From Pseudomonadota bacterium (GTDB lineage Bacteria > Pseudomonadota > Gammaproteobacteria > GCA-001735895), in the NCBI GenBank assembly GCA_022545625.1, contig JACZQS010000026.1, forward strand, positions 1 to 12,730: 12,730 nucleotides of DNA, written 5' to 3'. A program made the translations under genes and the position numbers. Below are positions 1 to 7,349 of the stretch, in pieces. Numbering within the stretch: the stretch's first letter is position 1; each line of letters opens with the position of its first letter. Under the pieces are notes generated by a model. The model made no database searches, was not told the DNA's origin, and saw only the letters and a list, made by a program, of their open reading frames with translations.

Positions 1-570
1 CGTCAGGCGCACACCGATACGCACATCGGTATCGAGAATTTTATAGTCGATGTTGTTATCGCTTTCTATTTCAATATTCCTGACTGCGACGAAGGCGGTA
101 GTCTGTGGTAAGAGTTCAATCTGATAACCCAGCACATATTCCACAATCCCGTCGGTGTCACGAAAACTGGTAATTTCAGGAGCAATATGACCGCCCAGGT
201 ATACAGCCATGGGCATAGAACCTGGGAAGGTATAACGGACTTCACCACCTATTCCAATGGCCAAAACACTGTCATCAACTAGATCGAGCCGACCGAAATA
301 AGCCTTCACCCCGACACCCAGAGTAAGCCGATTTTCCGCCGATGGCTGGCTGGATTGCATCAGGCTAAATTCGCCAAGAAAGTCGTCTGCATCGGTGTAT
401 AAAAAACTGAAGCCAAGATCTGCACCACCCCATCCTATCAGGCTTGAATCTGATCGAAACGTGAACTGCGCTGCGTCCGAACTCAGGGCGATCTCAAGAT
501 CGCTCGCCTGTAGATGATTGACAAACCCGCCGCAGGTGAGCCCGATAATAATTATCCGCAATACTTTCAT
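1..570 (-). CDS. YfaZ-family outer-membrane protein (C-terminal end cut by window edge)
   Basis: The reading frame starts at ATG 568-570 and stays open for 190 codons to the window edge. The first ~22 residues are a Sec signal peptide: K2 and R5, then a hydrophobic stretch, then a likely cut after LQA before SDLE. The mature part has alternating polar/hydrophobic strands and ends in DTDVRIGVRLT, the pattern of a last outer-membrane beta strand, so probably only a terminal aromatic residue and the stop are missing. Length (about 190) and the glycine-rich strand pattern fit the YfaZ family, whose role is poorly known; I infer a small outer-membrane barrel. The family call is from memory of the pattern; a different small porin-like barrel is possible. 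There is only a weak Shine-Dalgarno sequence (AAGAA), and the promoter is uncertain (a TATTAT-like -10 without a good -35). Confidence 0.72.
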   Translation of the reverse strand, partial: MKVLRIIIIGLTCGGFVNHLQASDLEIALSSDAAQFTFRSDSSLIGWGGADLGFSFLYTDADDFLGEFSLMQSSQPSAENRLTLGVGVKAYFGRLDLVDDSVLAIGIGGEVRYTFPGSMPMAVYLGGHIAPEITSFRDTDGIVEYVLGYQIELLPQTTAFVAVRNIEIESDNNIDYKILDTDVRIGVRLT

Positions 571-660
571 AATTTAATTCTTGTTTGAATAAATGGCGGG
601 ATAATATCACAGCAGCATCGCATATGATGCCCGTGGAATTTTTATTTTTGAGTTTGATTA

Positions 661-698
661 TGTTTAACCGGACAGGCTAGCAGGTCGCCCGGTAAACA
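661..698. repeat. Inverted repeat in the parA-yfaZ gap
   Basis: TGTTTAACCGG (661-671) pairs with CCGGTAAACA (689-698) over ten base pairs with one bulged A. The 17-nt loop holds the palindrome GCTAGC. It lies downstream of parA and upstream of the yfaZ-like start. No T-run follows on either strand, so it is not a standard intrinsic terminator; it could be an operator or a processed 3' structure. The rest of 571-812 holds no gene I can support. Confidence 0.45.
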
Positions 699-777
699 AA
701 CTAGGACAGGAATATTGACGAGAAGGGTTAGCCATTCATGCACAGCATCGTACGCCTCAAACAGGTGCGGAGACGCG

Positions 778-812
778 CGGTACCCGATTACCGCCTCGGA
801 TTTATTTCGAGG
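778..812 (-). terminator. Two adjacent small hairpins after the parA stop
   Basis: Directly after the parA stop, reading the minus strand, comes a CCTCG/CGAGG stem (808-812 with 794-798, 9-nt loop). It is followed at once by a CGGTA/TACCG stem (789-793 with 778-782, 6-nt loop). The position suits a transcript end, but there is no U-tract, so this is a weak or non-canonical terminator at best. Confidence 0.25.
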
Positions 813-1520
813 TTAGCTTTCCCACTGTGAAAACAGCGGTCTAATTTCGGCAGTTTGTTTTACCAACGGTGTTTCCAACCAGCGAATAATGGGAGCCCAT
901 TGTTCGATGTCGATTTTATTACGCGTTGAATTTATTTCCTCAACCCCAACACCTGCTTCAAATGCCTTTGCATATAACTGGGTATCGCGCAGGCTGGAAA
1001 TAAACGGGATATTCAGGCTAAACAAAAACCTTTCCAGTGCATGATACATGACAGTATTTTTACGCACCCGGTTAGCGATTACCGCGAGTCGAACCATTTT
1101 TTTACGCGCCTTGCCTACAGTCAGTAGCTCTTTGATAAAATGGGCAGTGGCATGGATATCGATTGGTGAAGGTAACACCGGGATTAAAACTGAATCATCG
1201 TACTGAAATAGCGCGGCAAGTTCTGATACGTCAACACCCGCGGGTGTATCGATAACTGCCACATCGGTATCTGGTGGCACTCGCAATTGCCAGGAGCGTG
1301 TCAGGCGATGGTCGAAATTTCTCGAAGCATCGACACCATGGATCAGGTTATATTCCTCGGGGCGGCGATTAACCCAGGACAGAGAAGACCCCTGCTTATC
1401 GTGGTCGAATAGCCTGACATTTAATCCCTGCTTGGCATAATGCGAAGCAATATTAGTGGAAATGGTCGTTTTTCCACACCCACCCTTTGAAGTGGTGACC
1501 AGTATTCTTTGTAAGCCCAT
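813..1520 (-). CDS. Stand-alone ParA/MinD-type P-loop ATPase
   Basis: This 235-residue protein is of the ParA/Soj type. It has the deviant Walker A motif SKGGCGKTT at residues 11-19, with signature lysine K12 and catalytic K17, an A'-like DHDKQGSS at 39-46, and Walker B VAVIDTP at 86-92. Such ATPases dimerise on ATP, bind DNA or membrane non-specifically, and position plasmids, chromosomes, protein clusters or flagellar and pilus systems. I chose ATG at 1520 because it gives MGLQRILVTTSKGG, the usual distance from start to Walker A. A TTG at 1538 would add six residues. No ParB, MinC/E or cargo gene is visible next to it, so its target is unknown. It lies in the same direction as the der cluster but 249 bp beyond it, with its own possible operator upstream, so it is probably a separate unit. 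Sure of the family, not of the role. Confidence 0.85.
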   Translation of the reverse strand: MGLQRILVTTSKGGCGKTTISTNIASHYAKQGLNVRLFDHDKQGSSLSWVNRRPEEYNLIHGVDASRNFDHRLTRSWQLRVPPDTDVAVIDTPAGVDVSELAALFQYDDSVLIPVLPSPIDIHATAHFIKELLTVGKARKKMVRLAVIANRVRKNTVMYHALERFLFSLNIPFISSLRDTQLYAKAFEAGVGVEEINSTRNKIDIEQWAPIIRWLETPLVKQTAEIRPLFSQWES

Positions 1521-1542
1521 AGCCTGAAGTCTATGCAATATC

Positions 1543-1566
1543 TAGTAAAATTCCATTTTTTTACTA
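1543..1566. promoter_or_regulatory. 8-bp perfect inverted repeat upstream of parA, possible operator
   Basis: TAGTAAAA (1543-1550) and TTTTACTA (1559-1566) are exact inverted copies separated by 8 bp. They lie 23-46 bp upstream of the parA ATG, in the promoter/leader region. A -35-like CTGTCA lies further upstream on the minus strand, but no good -10 is seen. The spacing suits a dimeric regulator; which protein would bind is unknown. Confidence 0.4.
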
Positions 1567-1637
1567 AAAATCACCGTAAATACTTGACAGACCTCTCATT
1601 TTTGCCCGATTTACCTAATAAATCAAAAGAATTCACC

Positions 1638-1747
1638 ATTGTTGCCTGTCCCTGATGGACCTGGAAACCAGATAAATCCAGACACACCTGGCCGTCCAGG
1701 CTTATCCCGGGGTTCGTCGTACCCGGGAAATATGGTCAGGCAATAAT
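1638..1747. repeat. Nested multi-hairpin element between der and parA
   Basis: The ends pair as a long outer stem. ATTGTTGCCTGTCC (1638-1651) pairs with GGTCAGGCAATAAT (1734-1747), with 12 Watson-Crick pairs, one G-U and one mismatch. Three further stems lie inside: CTGG-aaa-CCAG (1661-1671), CCTGG-ccgt-CCAGG (1687-1700), and CCCGGG/CCCGGG (1706-1711 and 1722-1727). The result is a clover-like fold. It begins 22 bp past the der stop and has no T-run on the der strand. It may be a structured 3' end of the der transcript, a palindromic dispersed repeat, or a small RNA; the sequence alone does not decide. Confidence 0.5.
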
Positions 1748-1769
1748 TGATATTGAGTGGTGCAGATAG

Positions 1770-3152
1770 TTATTTTTTAGCGTGTTTAATCACGCGTTTT
1801 TTCTTATTCTGCGGTCTATCGTTCGACAGGTTTTTATTCCGTGCAAATGGATTACTGCCCGATTTCAATTCGATGCGAACCGGCGTCCCCTTCAATTTCA
1901 ACCTGGTAATAAAAAAACTCATCAGGTAACGTTGATAGGCACTGGGCAAAAATTCAGTCTTGTTACCATGAATAACAATTACCGGCGGGTTCCGGCCACC
2001 TTGATGAGCGTAGCGAAGTTTGATTCTCCGGCCCTTATGTAGCGGCGGATTGTGTTTGAATACGGCCTCTTCCAGCAGATCAGTCAAGTGGCGCGTGTTG
2101 AAATCCCTGTAAGCCGAAGCATAGGCCTGATCGATCGATTTCATCATTTCGCCGACACCGGTTCCATGTAACGCAGAAATATAGTGTTTTGCCGCAAACG
2201 AGGCGAAGGATAATCTGCGTGACAGGGTTTTTTTGTTGTAATCACGTTGCCCGGGCTCTAGCCCATCCCATTTATTGACCGCGATCACCAACGCGCGCCC
2301 GCTATTGATAGCAAAACCCAACAGGGTCAAATCCTGGTCGGTTAATCCCTCGCGGGCATCAATGACGAGGACTACAACCTGGGATTTTTCGATCGCTTCG
2401 AGGGCCTTGATCACACTAAATTTTTCAACTACCTGATGTACCTTACCTCGCTTACGCACCCCCGCCGTATCGATCAGGGTATAATGCTTGCCACGTCGCT
2501 CAAACGGCACTGATATCGTATCCCTGGTAGTACCGGGTTGATCGTAGGTGACTACACGCTCCTCACCCACAAGACGGTTGATTAGTGTTGATTTACCAAC
2601 ATTGGGGCGGCCGATTATAGCGACCGTGGGACCCTGATCAAGGTCATGATCCGGCTGATCCTCGGCATACTGATGCATCACCGCATCCAGCATCGAACTG
2701 ATACCCTTGCGGTGAACGGCAGAAACCGGATATACCCGCGGAAACCCGAGTGCGGAAAAATCGGCCCGGGCCTGGACTGGATCAATACCATCGACCTTGT
2801 TGATTACTATACTGGTCGACTTGCCCGATTTACGCACCAGGTTAGCGATCATATCGTCACTACTGCTGATGCCATCTCGCGCATCTACCATCAGCAGTAC
2901 CTCGTCGGCTTCTTCAATTGCCAACAGTGTTTGACGTGCCATCAGGTCGTCGAGACTTTGCTTTTTACCGCTCAGACCACCGGTATCTACTACGATGAAC
3001 TTCTTTGCTCCACGCTTGCCAATACCATATTGCCGGTCACGGGTCAGTCCAGGTTCGCTGGCAACAATTGCGTCACGTGTGCGGGTTAACACGTTAAATA
3101 ACGTCGATTTTCCCACATTGGGTCGGCCGATCAGCGCGATTACCGGAATCAT
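1770..3152 (-). CDS. der: Ribosome-biogenesis GTPase Der (EngA), double GTPase
   Basis: Der is an essential GTPase with two tandem G domains that binds the 50S subunit and is needed for its late assembly. At 460 residues it is close to the usual length. G domain 1 has GRPNVGKST (9-17), DTGG (56-59) and NKVD (118-121). G domain 2 has GRPNVGKST (181-189), DTAG (228-231) and NKWD (293-296). The KH-like domain follows at about 355-435, with GRNPP and VIVIHGN, and the tail is lysine-rich (KKKR...KHAKK). The start ATG gives MIPVIALIGRPNVGKS, the standard N-terminus; no strong Shine-Dalgarno sequence is visible. It is the last gene of the rlmN-der cluster, 32 bp after bamB, the same order as in other gammaproteobacteria. 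All G motifs are intact. Confidence 0.98.
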   Translation of the reverse strand: MIPVIALIGRPNVGKSTLFNVLTRTRDAIVASEPGLTRDRQYGIGKRGAKKFIVVDTGGLSGKKQSLDDLMARQTLLAIEEADEVLLMVDARDGISSSDDMIANLVRKSGKSTSIVINKVDGIDPVQARADFSALGFPRVYPVSAVHRKGISSMLDAVMHQYAEDQPDHDLDQGPTVAIIGRPNVGKSTLINRLVGEERVVTYDQPGTTRDTISVPFERRGKHYTLIDTAGVRKRGKVHQVVEKFSVIKALEAIEKSQVVVLVIDAREGLTDQDLTLLGFAINSGRALVIAVNKWDGLEPGQRDYNKKTLSRRLSFASFAAKHYISALHGTGVGEMMKSIDQAYASAYRDFNTRHLTDLLEEAVFKHNPPLHKGRRIKLRYAHQGGRNPPVIVIHGNKTEFLPSAYQRYLMSFFITRLKLKGTPVRIELKSGSNPFARNKNLSNDRPQNKKKRVIKHAKK

Positions 3153-3184
3153 AGTGGGACGCCTATTGTTACTTTAGTGCCCCG

Positions 3185-4336
3185 TTAACGTGGTTTTTTT
3201 AAATATAGTGAGGACAGGATACCTTCACTATCGATCACCATGATTCTATTATCCCACACCAATGGCTGCGCTATATGGCGCGAACTGGTAGGTCGAACCC
3301 GACCCCTGAGAGTGCCATCTGATTTATCTAACCAATGCACATATCCCTCCAGGTCAGCAACTACCAGCTTGTCATCTATTAACAAAGGCGCGGTAATTTT
3401 ACGCGCATGCAACGCCTCTTGCTTCCAGAATGCGCTGCCGGTGCGTCGATCGATAGACCATATATGACTGTTATCGCTACTAAGATACAGCGCGTCTTGA
3501 TCAGCTACTATGGACTGGTAGCTGGAAAACTTGCGCGACCAGAGCAGGTTACCGTCGATCGCCTGTATCGCCGCGAGCCTGCCCTGATAAGAACTAATAT
3601 AAATAATGCCGTCTCTGAGAATAAACTGCCCATCAAGGTCAACCAATCGCTCTATTTCTGTACGCCCGGTCGGCCGACTCACCGTGGTCTCCCATACCGT
3701 TTGACCGTCTGCACGACTAAAGGCAGAAATTTTACCATCGTCAAATCCGGCAATCACCAGGTCTCCACGTACCACCGGCTGACTATTACCGGTAAGCGAC
3801 AATGCAGGCACACGACGAGAAATTGTCCACTGAATACTCCCGTCGATAAGCGAAAGTGCGGATAATTGGCCATCTACGGTCCGTACGAATACCTGCTCAC
3901 CAGCGATCAGTGGCAGCGCACGAATTTCGCCCTTTAAGCGAGTTGACCAACGCAGCTCAAGATCATCCTCGAGAATATCATAAGCATTTAAGTCACCATC
4001 CCGCGAGCTTGCGATAATTACTGCAGCCGTTCCTGCGAGTCCGGTAATAGCCGCCATACCTGTCTCGGTACTCCAGTTCACCTTGCCACTTTCGGTGTCG
4101 ATACTCTTTACCAGGCCCCTGGTATCGACGCTGAATATCTGATCCTGCACCAGCAGGGGTCGCATGTTATAGGAAGCTGTTTCGATCCCGGCACCGGTAT
4201 TGGTTTTCCAGTCAACGATCACACGCAGGGCCTGCTCTATTTTTGTTAATGGCGCCGGGGGTTCGCTATTATCCTTGTCACCGCAAGACAGCAGTAACAA
4301 GGATGCGATCAGTAAGACTGGCGCAAGTTTCAACAT
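3185..4336 (-). CDS. bamB: Outer-membrane protein assembly factor BamB (lipoprotein)
   Basis: BamB is the beta-propeller lipoprotein of the BAM complex, which folds beta-barrel proteins into the outer membrane; it scaffolds BamA and helps deliver substrates. The 383-residue product starts with a lipoprotein signal (hydrophobic run to LLLLS, lipid-carrying C18). Gly at +2 rather than Asp predicts sorting to the outer membrane. The rest is a series of PQQ-like blades with repeated elements such as GKVNWSTET, DLELRWSTRLKGE, DGSIQWTI, DGQTVWETTV, DGNLLWSRKF and TGSAFWKQEA, as expected for an eight-bladed propeller. Its ATG directly follows the yfgM stop with no spacer (TAG then ATG), so the two are almost certainly translationally coupled. 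Confidence 0.96.
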   Translation of the reverse strand: MLKLAPVLLIASLLLLSCGDKDNSEPPAPLTKIEQALRVIVDWKTNTGAGIETASYNMRPLLVQDQIFSVDTRGLVKSIDTESGKVNWSTETGMAAITGLAGTAAVIIASSRDGDLNAYDILEDDLELRWSTRLKGEIRALPLIAGEQVFVRTVDGQLSALSLIDGSIQWTISRRVPALSLTGNSQPVVRGDLVIAGFDDGKISAFSRADGQTVWETTVSRPTGRTEIERLVDLDGQFILRDGIIYISSYQGRLAAIQAIDGNLLWSRKFSSYQSIVADQDALYLSSDNSHIWSIDRRTGSAFWKQEALHARKITAPLLIDDKLVVADLEGYVHWLDKSDGTLRGRVRPTSSRHIAQPLVWDNRIMVIDSEGILSSLYLKKPR

Positions 4337-4960
4337 CTAGCCCGTGGTCCCAAGATCATCGAGTTTTTGCCGTAGGAATTCCCCGTTTGCCGGACCCGGT
4401 GTCGCAGACAAAGCCTTGCGATAGGCAATAGCGGCCTCGTCATTTTTGCCCTGCTGAGCGTAGATATCACCTTTTAATTCGTCCATGCTGGCGCTGAACG
4501 CCGGGGGAAATTCTACCGAAAGGGTAATGAGTGCCTGGTCCGTCTGCGACGATTGTAACTGGAGTGATGCGAGGCGTTTTCTTGCCAGATAACCCAACGG
4601 CGCATCACCGACGGTTCCTATAATATGTTCCAGTTGAGCTTGTGCCTGGTCATAATTTCCACCTTCGACCAAATTTCGTGCAAGCGCGAATCTTGCCAGG
4701 GTGGCATACTCGGTACCCGAGTAGTCAGAAATCAGGGTAGCCGCCTGCATGGTAACGGTAGAACTATCGCTGGATTCGAGGGCTTCAATCATTTGTACAA
4801 AATGGGCTGATGCCGCTTCCGCATTTTCTTCCTGCCAATCAATCCAGTAACGATAACCAAACAGCCCACCGACCCCGATGATGATTCCCGCCATCACTGC
4901 GCGCCCATTTTCTTTCCACCATTCTTTCAGTTTTTCGACCTGTTCGTCGTCTGTTTCCAT
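4337..4960 (-). CDS. yfgM: YfgM, TPR-containing ancillary protein of the Sec translocon
   Basis: This 207-residue protein has a short charged cytoplasmic N-terminus with EWWKENGR (13-20), one membrane segment at about 21-40 (AVMAGIIIGVGGLFGYRYWI), and a periplasmic TPR-like region with helix pairs up to LDDLGTTG. In E. coli YfgM associates with SecYEG and the periplasmic chaperone PpiD, linking secretion to envelope quality control. The start ATG has a good Shine-Dalgarno sequence (GAGG at 4966-4969, 5-nt spacer), perhaps the clearest in the cluster. It sits 46 bp after hisS and abuts bamB, the conserved order. Confidence 0.94.
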   Translation of the reverse strand: METDDEQVEKLKEWWKENGRAVMAGIIIGVGGLFGYRYWIDWQEENAEAASAHFVQMIEALESSDSSTVTMQAATLISDYSGTEYATLARFALARNLVEGGNYDQAQAQLEHIIGTVGDAPLGYLARKRLASLQLQSSQTDQALITLSVEFPPAFSASMDELKGDIYAQQGKNDEAAIAYRKALSATPGPANGEFLRQKLDDLGTTG

Positions 4961-5006
4961 ACTTACCTCGAAAATTAAAAATTAACCCAAAGATATACTC
5001 TGTCTG

Positions 5007-6275
5007 CTACAGCATATTTGCCAGGCTCACGGCTAAATCACCTTGCGCGATATCAATCTGCTGCTTATCTTCGCGTAAAAACTTGACAGCCACCGAGTTC
5101 GCCTCGATTTCCGACTCACCCAGGATCAGCGCAATCCTGGCACCCGACCTGTCGGCCTTTCGCATCTGACTCTTGAAACTACCGCCGCCAGCATGCACCA
5201 GCATGGTTAATTGCGGCATCTGATCGCGCAACGATTCAGCCAGTTTATGTGCCACACGGACTGTATGCGCGCCACGCATCACCAGGTAAACGTCGCAGGT
5301 GTCTGGATTTTTCACCTTTTTCTGGTTAACCAGCATCGAGATGAGTCGCTCACACCCCATTGAAAAGCCTGCCGCGTGGTTCGCGCGGCCTCCGAGCTGC
5401 TCCACCAGGCCGTCATAGCGGCCTCCGCCACAAACGGTGCCCTGCGCGCCGAGTGTATCGGTTACCCACTCAAAAACCGTATGGCTGTAATAATCCAATC
5501 CCCGAACCAGTCTTGGGTTTACCTCGTATGAGACCCCCTGGTAATCGAGAATATCCATCAAATCAAAAAAATGATCGGCCGACTGTTGATCCAGGTTGTC
5601 CTTCAACTGCGGCGCATCGTTTATGACCGACTGCATGTCAGGGTTCTTACTATCGAGGATACGCAACGGGTTGGTTTCCAGCCGGCGTTGGCTGTCTGCG
5701 TCGAGCGACGTATAATTATCCCTGAAATAGTCGACTAATACCTGTTTAAACTGCTTGCGGGATTCGCTACTTCCGAGGCTATTAATCTGTAAATCGATAT
5801 CTTCGAGTCCGAGCCGCTTCCAGAACCGGGTAGCTAAAAATATTAACTCGGCCTCGATATCGGCACCGGCTATGCCAAAAGTTTCCGCTCCCAGTTGATA
5901 AAACTGCCGGTAGCGACCTTTTTGGGGCCGTTCGTGCCGAAACATCGGCCCGCAGTACCAGAGTCGATGCTGTTGATCGTTGAGCAGACCGTGTTCCAGT
6001 CCGGCCCGGACGACGCCTGCAGTATTTTCCGGGCGTAAACTCAGACTGTCCCCATTGCGATCGATGAAGCTGTACATTTCTTTTTCGACAATATCGGTAA
6101 CTTCACCGATGGACCGACTGAACAGCGCGCTTTTTTCTAAAATTGGCGTTCTAATCTGTTGATAACCGTATGATTCGGCCAGGGACCGATAGCTGTCTTC
6201 TAGCTGGTTCCAGGCAGGCATGTCGGCCGGCAGAATATCGTGCATTCCGCGTATGACCTGAATTTGATTACCCAT
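5007..6275 (-). CDS. hisS: Histidine-tRNA ligase
   Basis: HisS is a class II aminoacyl-tRNA synthetase that charges tRNA-His in the cytoplasm. I place the start at ATG 6275, giving MGNQIQVIRGMHDILP, the usual N-terminus, and 422 residues (E. coli about 424). An open frame extends 13 codons upstream to a TTG at 6314, but that adds residues not seen in the family. Visible motifs are motif 2 FRHERPQKGRYRQF (112-125), the histidine-binding RGLDYYSHTVFEW (258-270), the GGGRYDGL loop (283-290), motif 3 around GFSMGCER (303-310), and the C-terminal anticodon-binding domain from about 327. It follows rodZ by 44 bp; the ispG gene usually found in this gap is missing. Confidence 0.97.
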   Translation of the reverse strand: MGNQIQVIRGMHDILPADMPAWNQLEDSYRSLAESYGYQQIRTPILEKSALFSRSIGEVTDIVEKEMYSFIDRNGDSLSLRPENTAGVVRAGLEHGLLNDQQHRLWYCGPMFRHERPQKGRYRQFYQLGAETFGIAGADIEAELIFLATRFWKRLGLEDIDLQINSLGSSESRKQFKQVLVDYFRDNYTSLDADSQRRLETNPLRILDSKNPDMQSVINDAPQLKDNLDQQSADHFFDLMDILDYQGVSYEVNPRLVRGLDYYSHTVFEWVTDTLGAQGTVCGGGRYDGLVEQLGGRANHAAGFSMGCERLISMLVNQKKVKNPDTCDVYLVMRGAHTVRVAHKLAESLRDQMPQLTMLVHAGGGSFKSQMRKADRSGARIALILGESEIEANSVAVKFLREDKQQIDIAQGDLAVSLANML

Positions 6276-6319
6276 GATTAGTGCTCTATCAACCTGGCCG
6301 CCTTCGCGCAACAACCGGG

Positions 6320-7348
6320 CTAACTGCCTATTTTTACCCGCGCAGTATTGTCATCCCTGATACGTCTCGAAATATCAATTGTCTCATTGTTGAAGATCAA
6401 ATTGACACCATGAGCATTGCCGAGGAAAACTGAAAATGGCGCACTACCGATCAGATTGACTTCCTGGTCAGCGCGTAATAATTCATACACCAGTTGATGA
6501 CCGTTGGCGTCTTTTATATCAACCCAGGTATCGGCGTGAATAACAATATCGAGCTGCTCCGTCCCTCCCATCGGTGCGATGCGCGAAATTTCTCTTGCAG
6601 GCACCTCAGGGTTGGTGGCGTCGACCTGTTGCTGAACTGCTTGCGCCTGGGCCGCTTCTTCCTGAACCATTTCTTGAAACATTTCTTCCTGAGCCAGATC
6701 GCTTATTTCTGCTTCCGCCTGTTCAAGTTTAACCGGCTCCTGCGTTTTAGTCTCTACCACTGGGTCGGCTACTGCCGGCTCATCTGCTGCCAATAGTGAA
6801 CCATCAATCTCCCCGACTACACTTGCATCGCCAGCCACCTGGTTTTCACCTATCACGGTATCGCTGGTAGCTCCAGGTAGCTGCATAGAATCGGTTTGTT
6901 CGGTATCCAGTGAAACCACGTCCGGCTTGGCCTGGTACTGGTTCCACCACCAAAAGATTAAAAATCCGAGTAATCCGACGACGACCAGAAAAGTAGTCCA
7001 CTTGACGCGCGCATCGTCCGGGGATAATTCCGGGGGTAGATGGCTCGTCGGACTGATAGGTGGATCTTCATCGGAATAATAATTCAGGTACTGGTGAATC
7101 ATCTCATCTTCGCCGAGAGAAACTATTCTGGCATAGGATCTTAGATACCCCTTGACGAAAATCGGCGCGGTAATATCGTCAAAATTATTTTCCTCGATAG
7201 CTTTCAGTACGCCAACACTCAGGTGCATTCGCGCCGCAACATCCTCTATCGACATGCCATTTTCGATTCGCGCGGCCTGCAGGCGATCTCCAGGTCCGAT
7301 ACTTCCGGGACTAGTCATGTTTTCTTTAGCAGTGTTTGGTGGTGTCAT
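6320..7348 (-). CDS. rodZ: RodZ, cytoskeletal/cell-shape membrane protein
   Basis: RodZ links the actin-like MreB filaments to the cell-wall elongation machinery and sets rod shape. The 342-residue product has a helix-turn-helix (Cro/CI-like) domain at about 20-90 (GDRLQAARIENGMSIEDVAA, then IFVKGYLRSYAR). One membrane segment follows at about 117-135 (WTTFLVVVGLLGFLIFWWW), then a long acidic, Glu/Gln/Ala-rich periplasmic linker (about 140-260, with EEMFQEMVQEEAAQAQ). It ends in a beta-rich DUF4115-type domain from about 265. A second ATG at codon 11 could also be the start. The ATG comes one base after the pilF stop (TAA-A-ATG), so coupling is likely. The order rlmN-pilF-rodZ is typical of gammaproteobacteria with type IV pili. 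Confidence 0.93.
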   Translation of the reverse strand: MTPPNTAKENMTSPGSIGPGDRLQAARIENGMSIEDVAARMHLSVGVLKAIEENNFDDITAPIFVKGYLRSYARIVSLGEDEMIHQYLNYYSDEDPPISPTSHLPPELSPDDARVKWTTFLVVVGLLGFLIFWWWNQYQAKPDVVSLDTEQTDSMQLPGATSDTVIGENQVAGDASVVGEIDGSLLAADEPAVADPVVETKTQEPVKLEQAEAEISDLAQEEMFQEMVQEEAAQAQAVQQQVDATNPEVPAREISRIAPMGGTEQLDIVIHADTWVDIKDANGHQLVYELLRADQEVNLIGSAPFSVFLGNAHGVNLIFNNETIDISRRIRDDNTARVKIGS

Positions 7349-7349
7349 T

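Noticed and set aside
738..830. 30-residue basic ORF on the plus strand
   Set aside because: No convincing Shine-Dalgarno sequence, overlaps the parA 3' end and has no recognisable pattern; likely chance.
1521..1538. Upstream TTG extension of parA by six codons
   Set aside because: ATG 1520 gives the standard distance to the Walker A motif; TTG has no ribosome-binding site.
1687..1727. Intrinsic terminator for der
   Set aside because: The CCTGG/CCAGG and CCCGGG stems are not followed by a T-run on the minus strand; treated as part of the larger structured element.
6276..6314. Upstream TTG extension of hisS by 13 codons
   Set aside because: Family N-terminus begins at MGNQIQVIRGM; the extension has no support.
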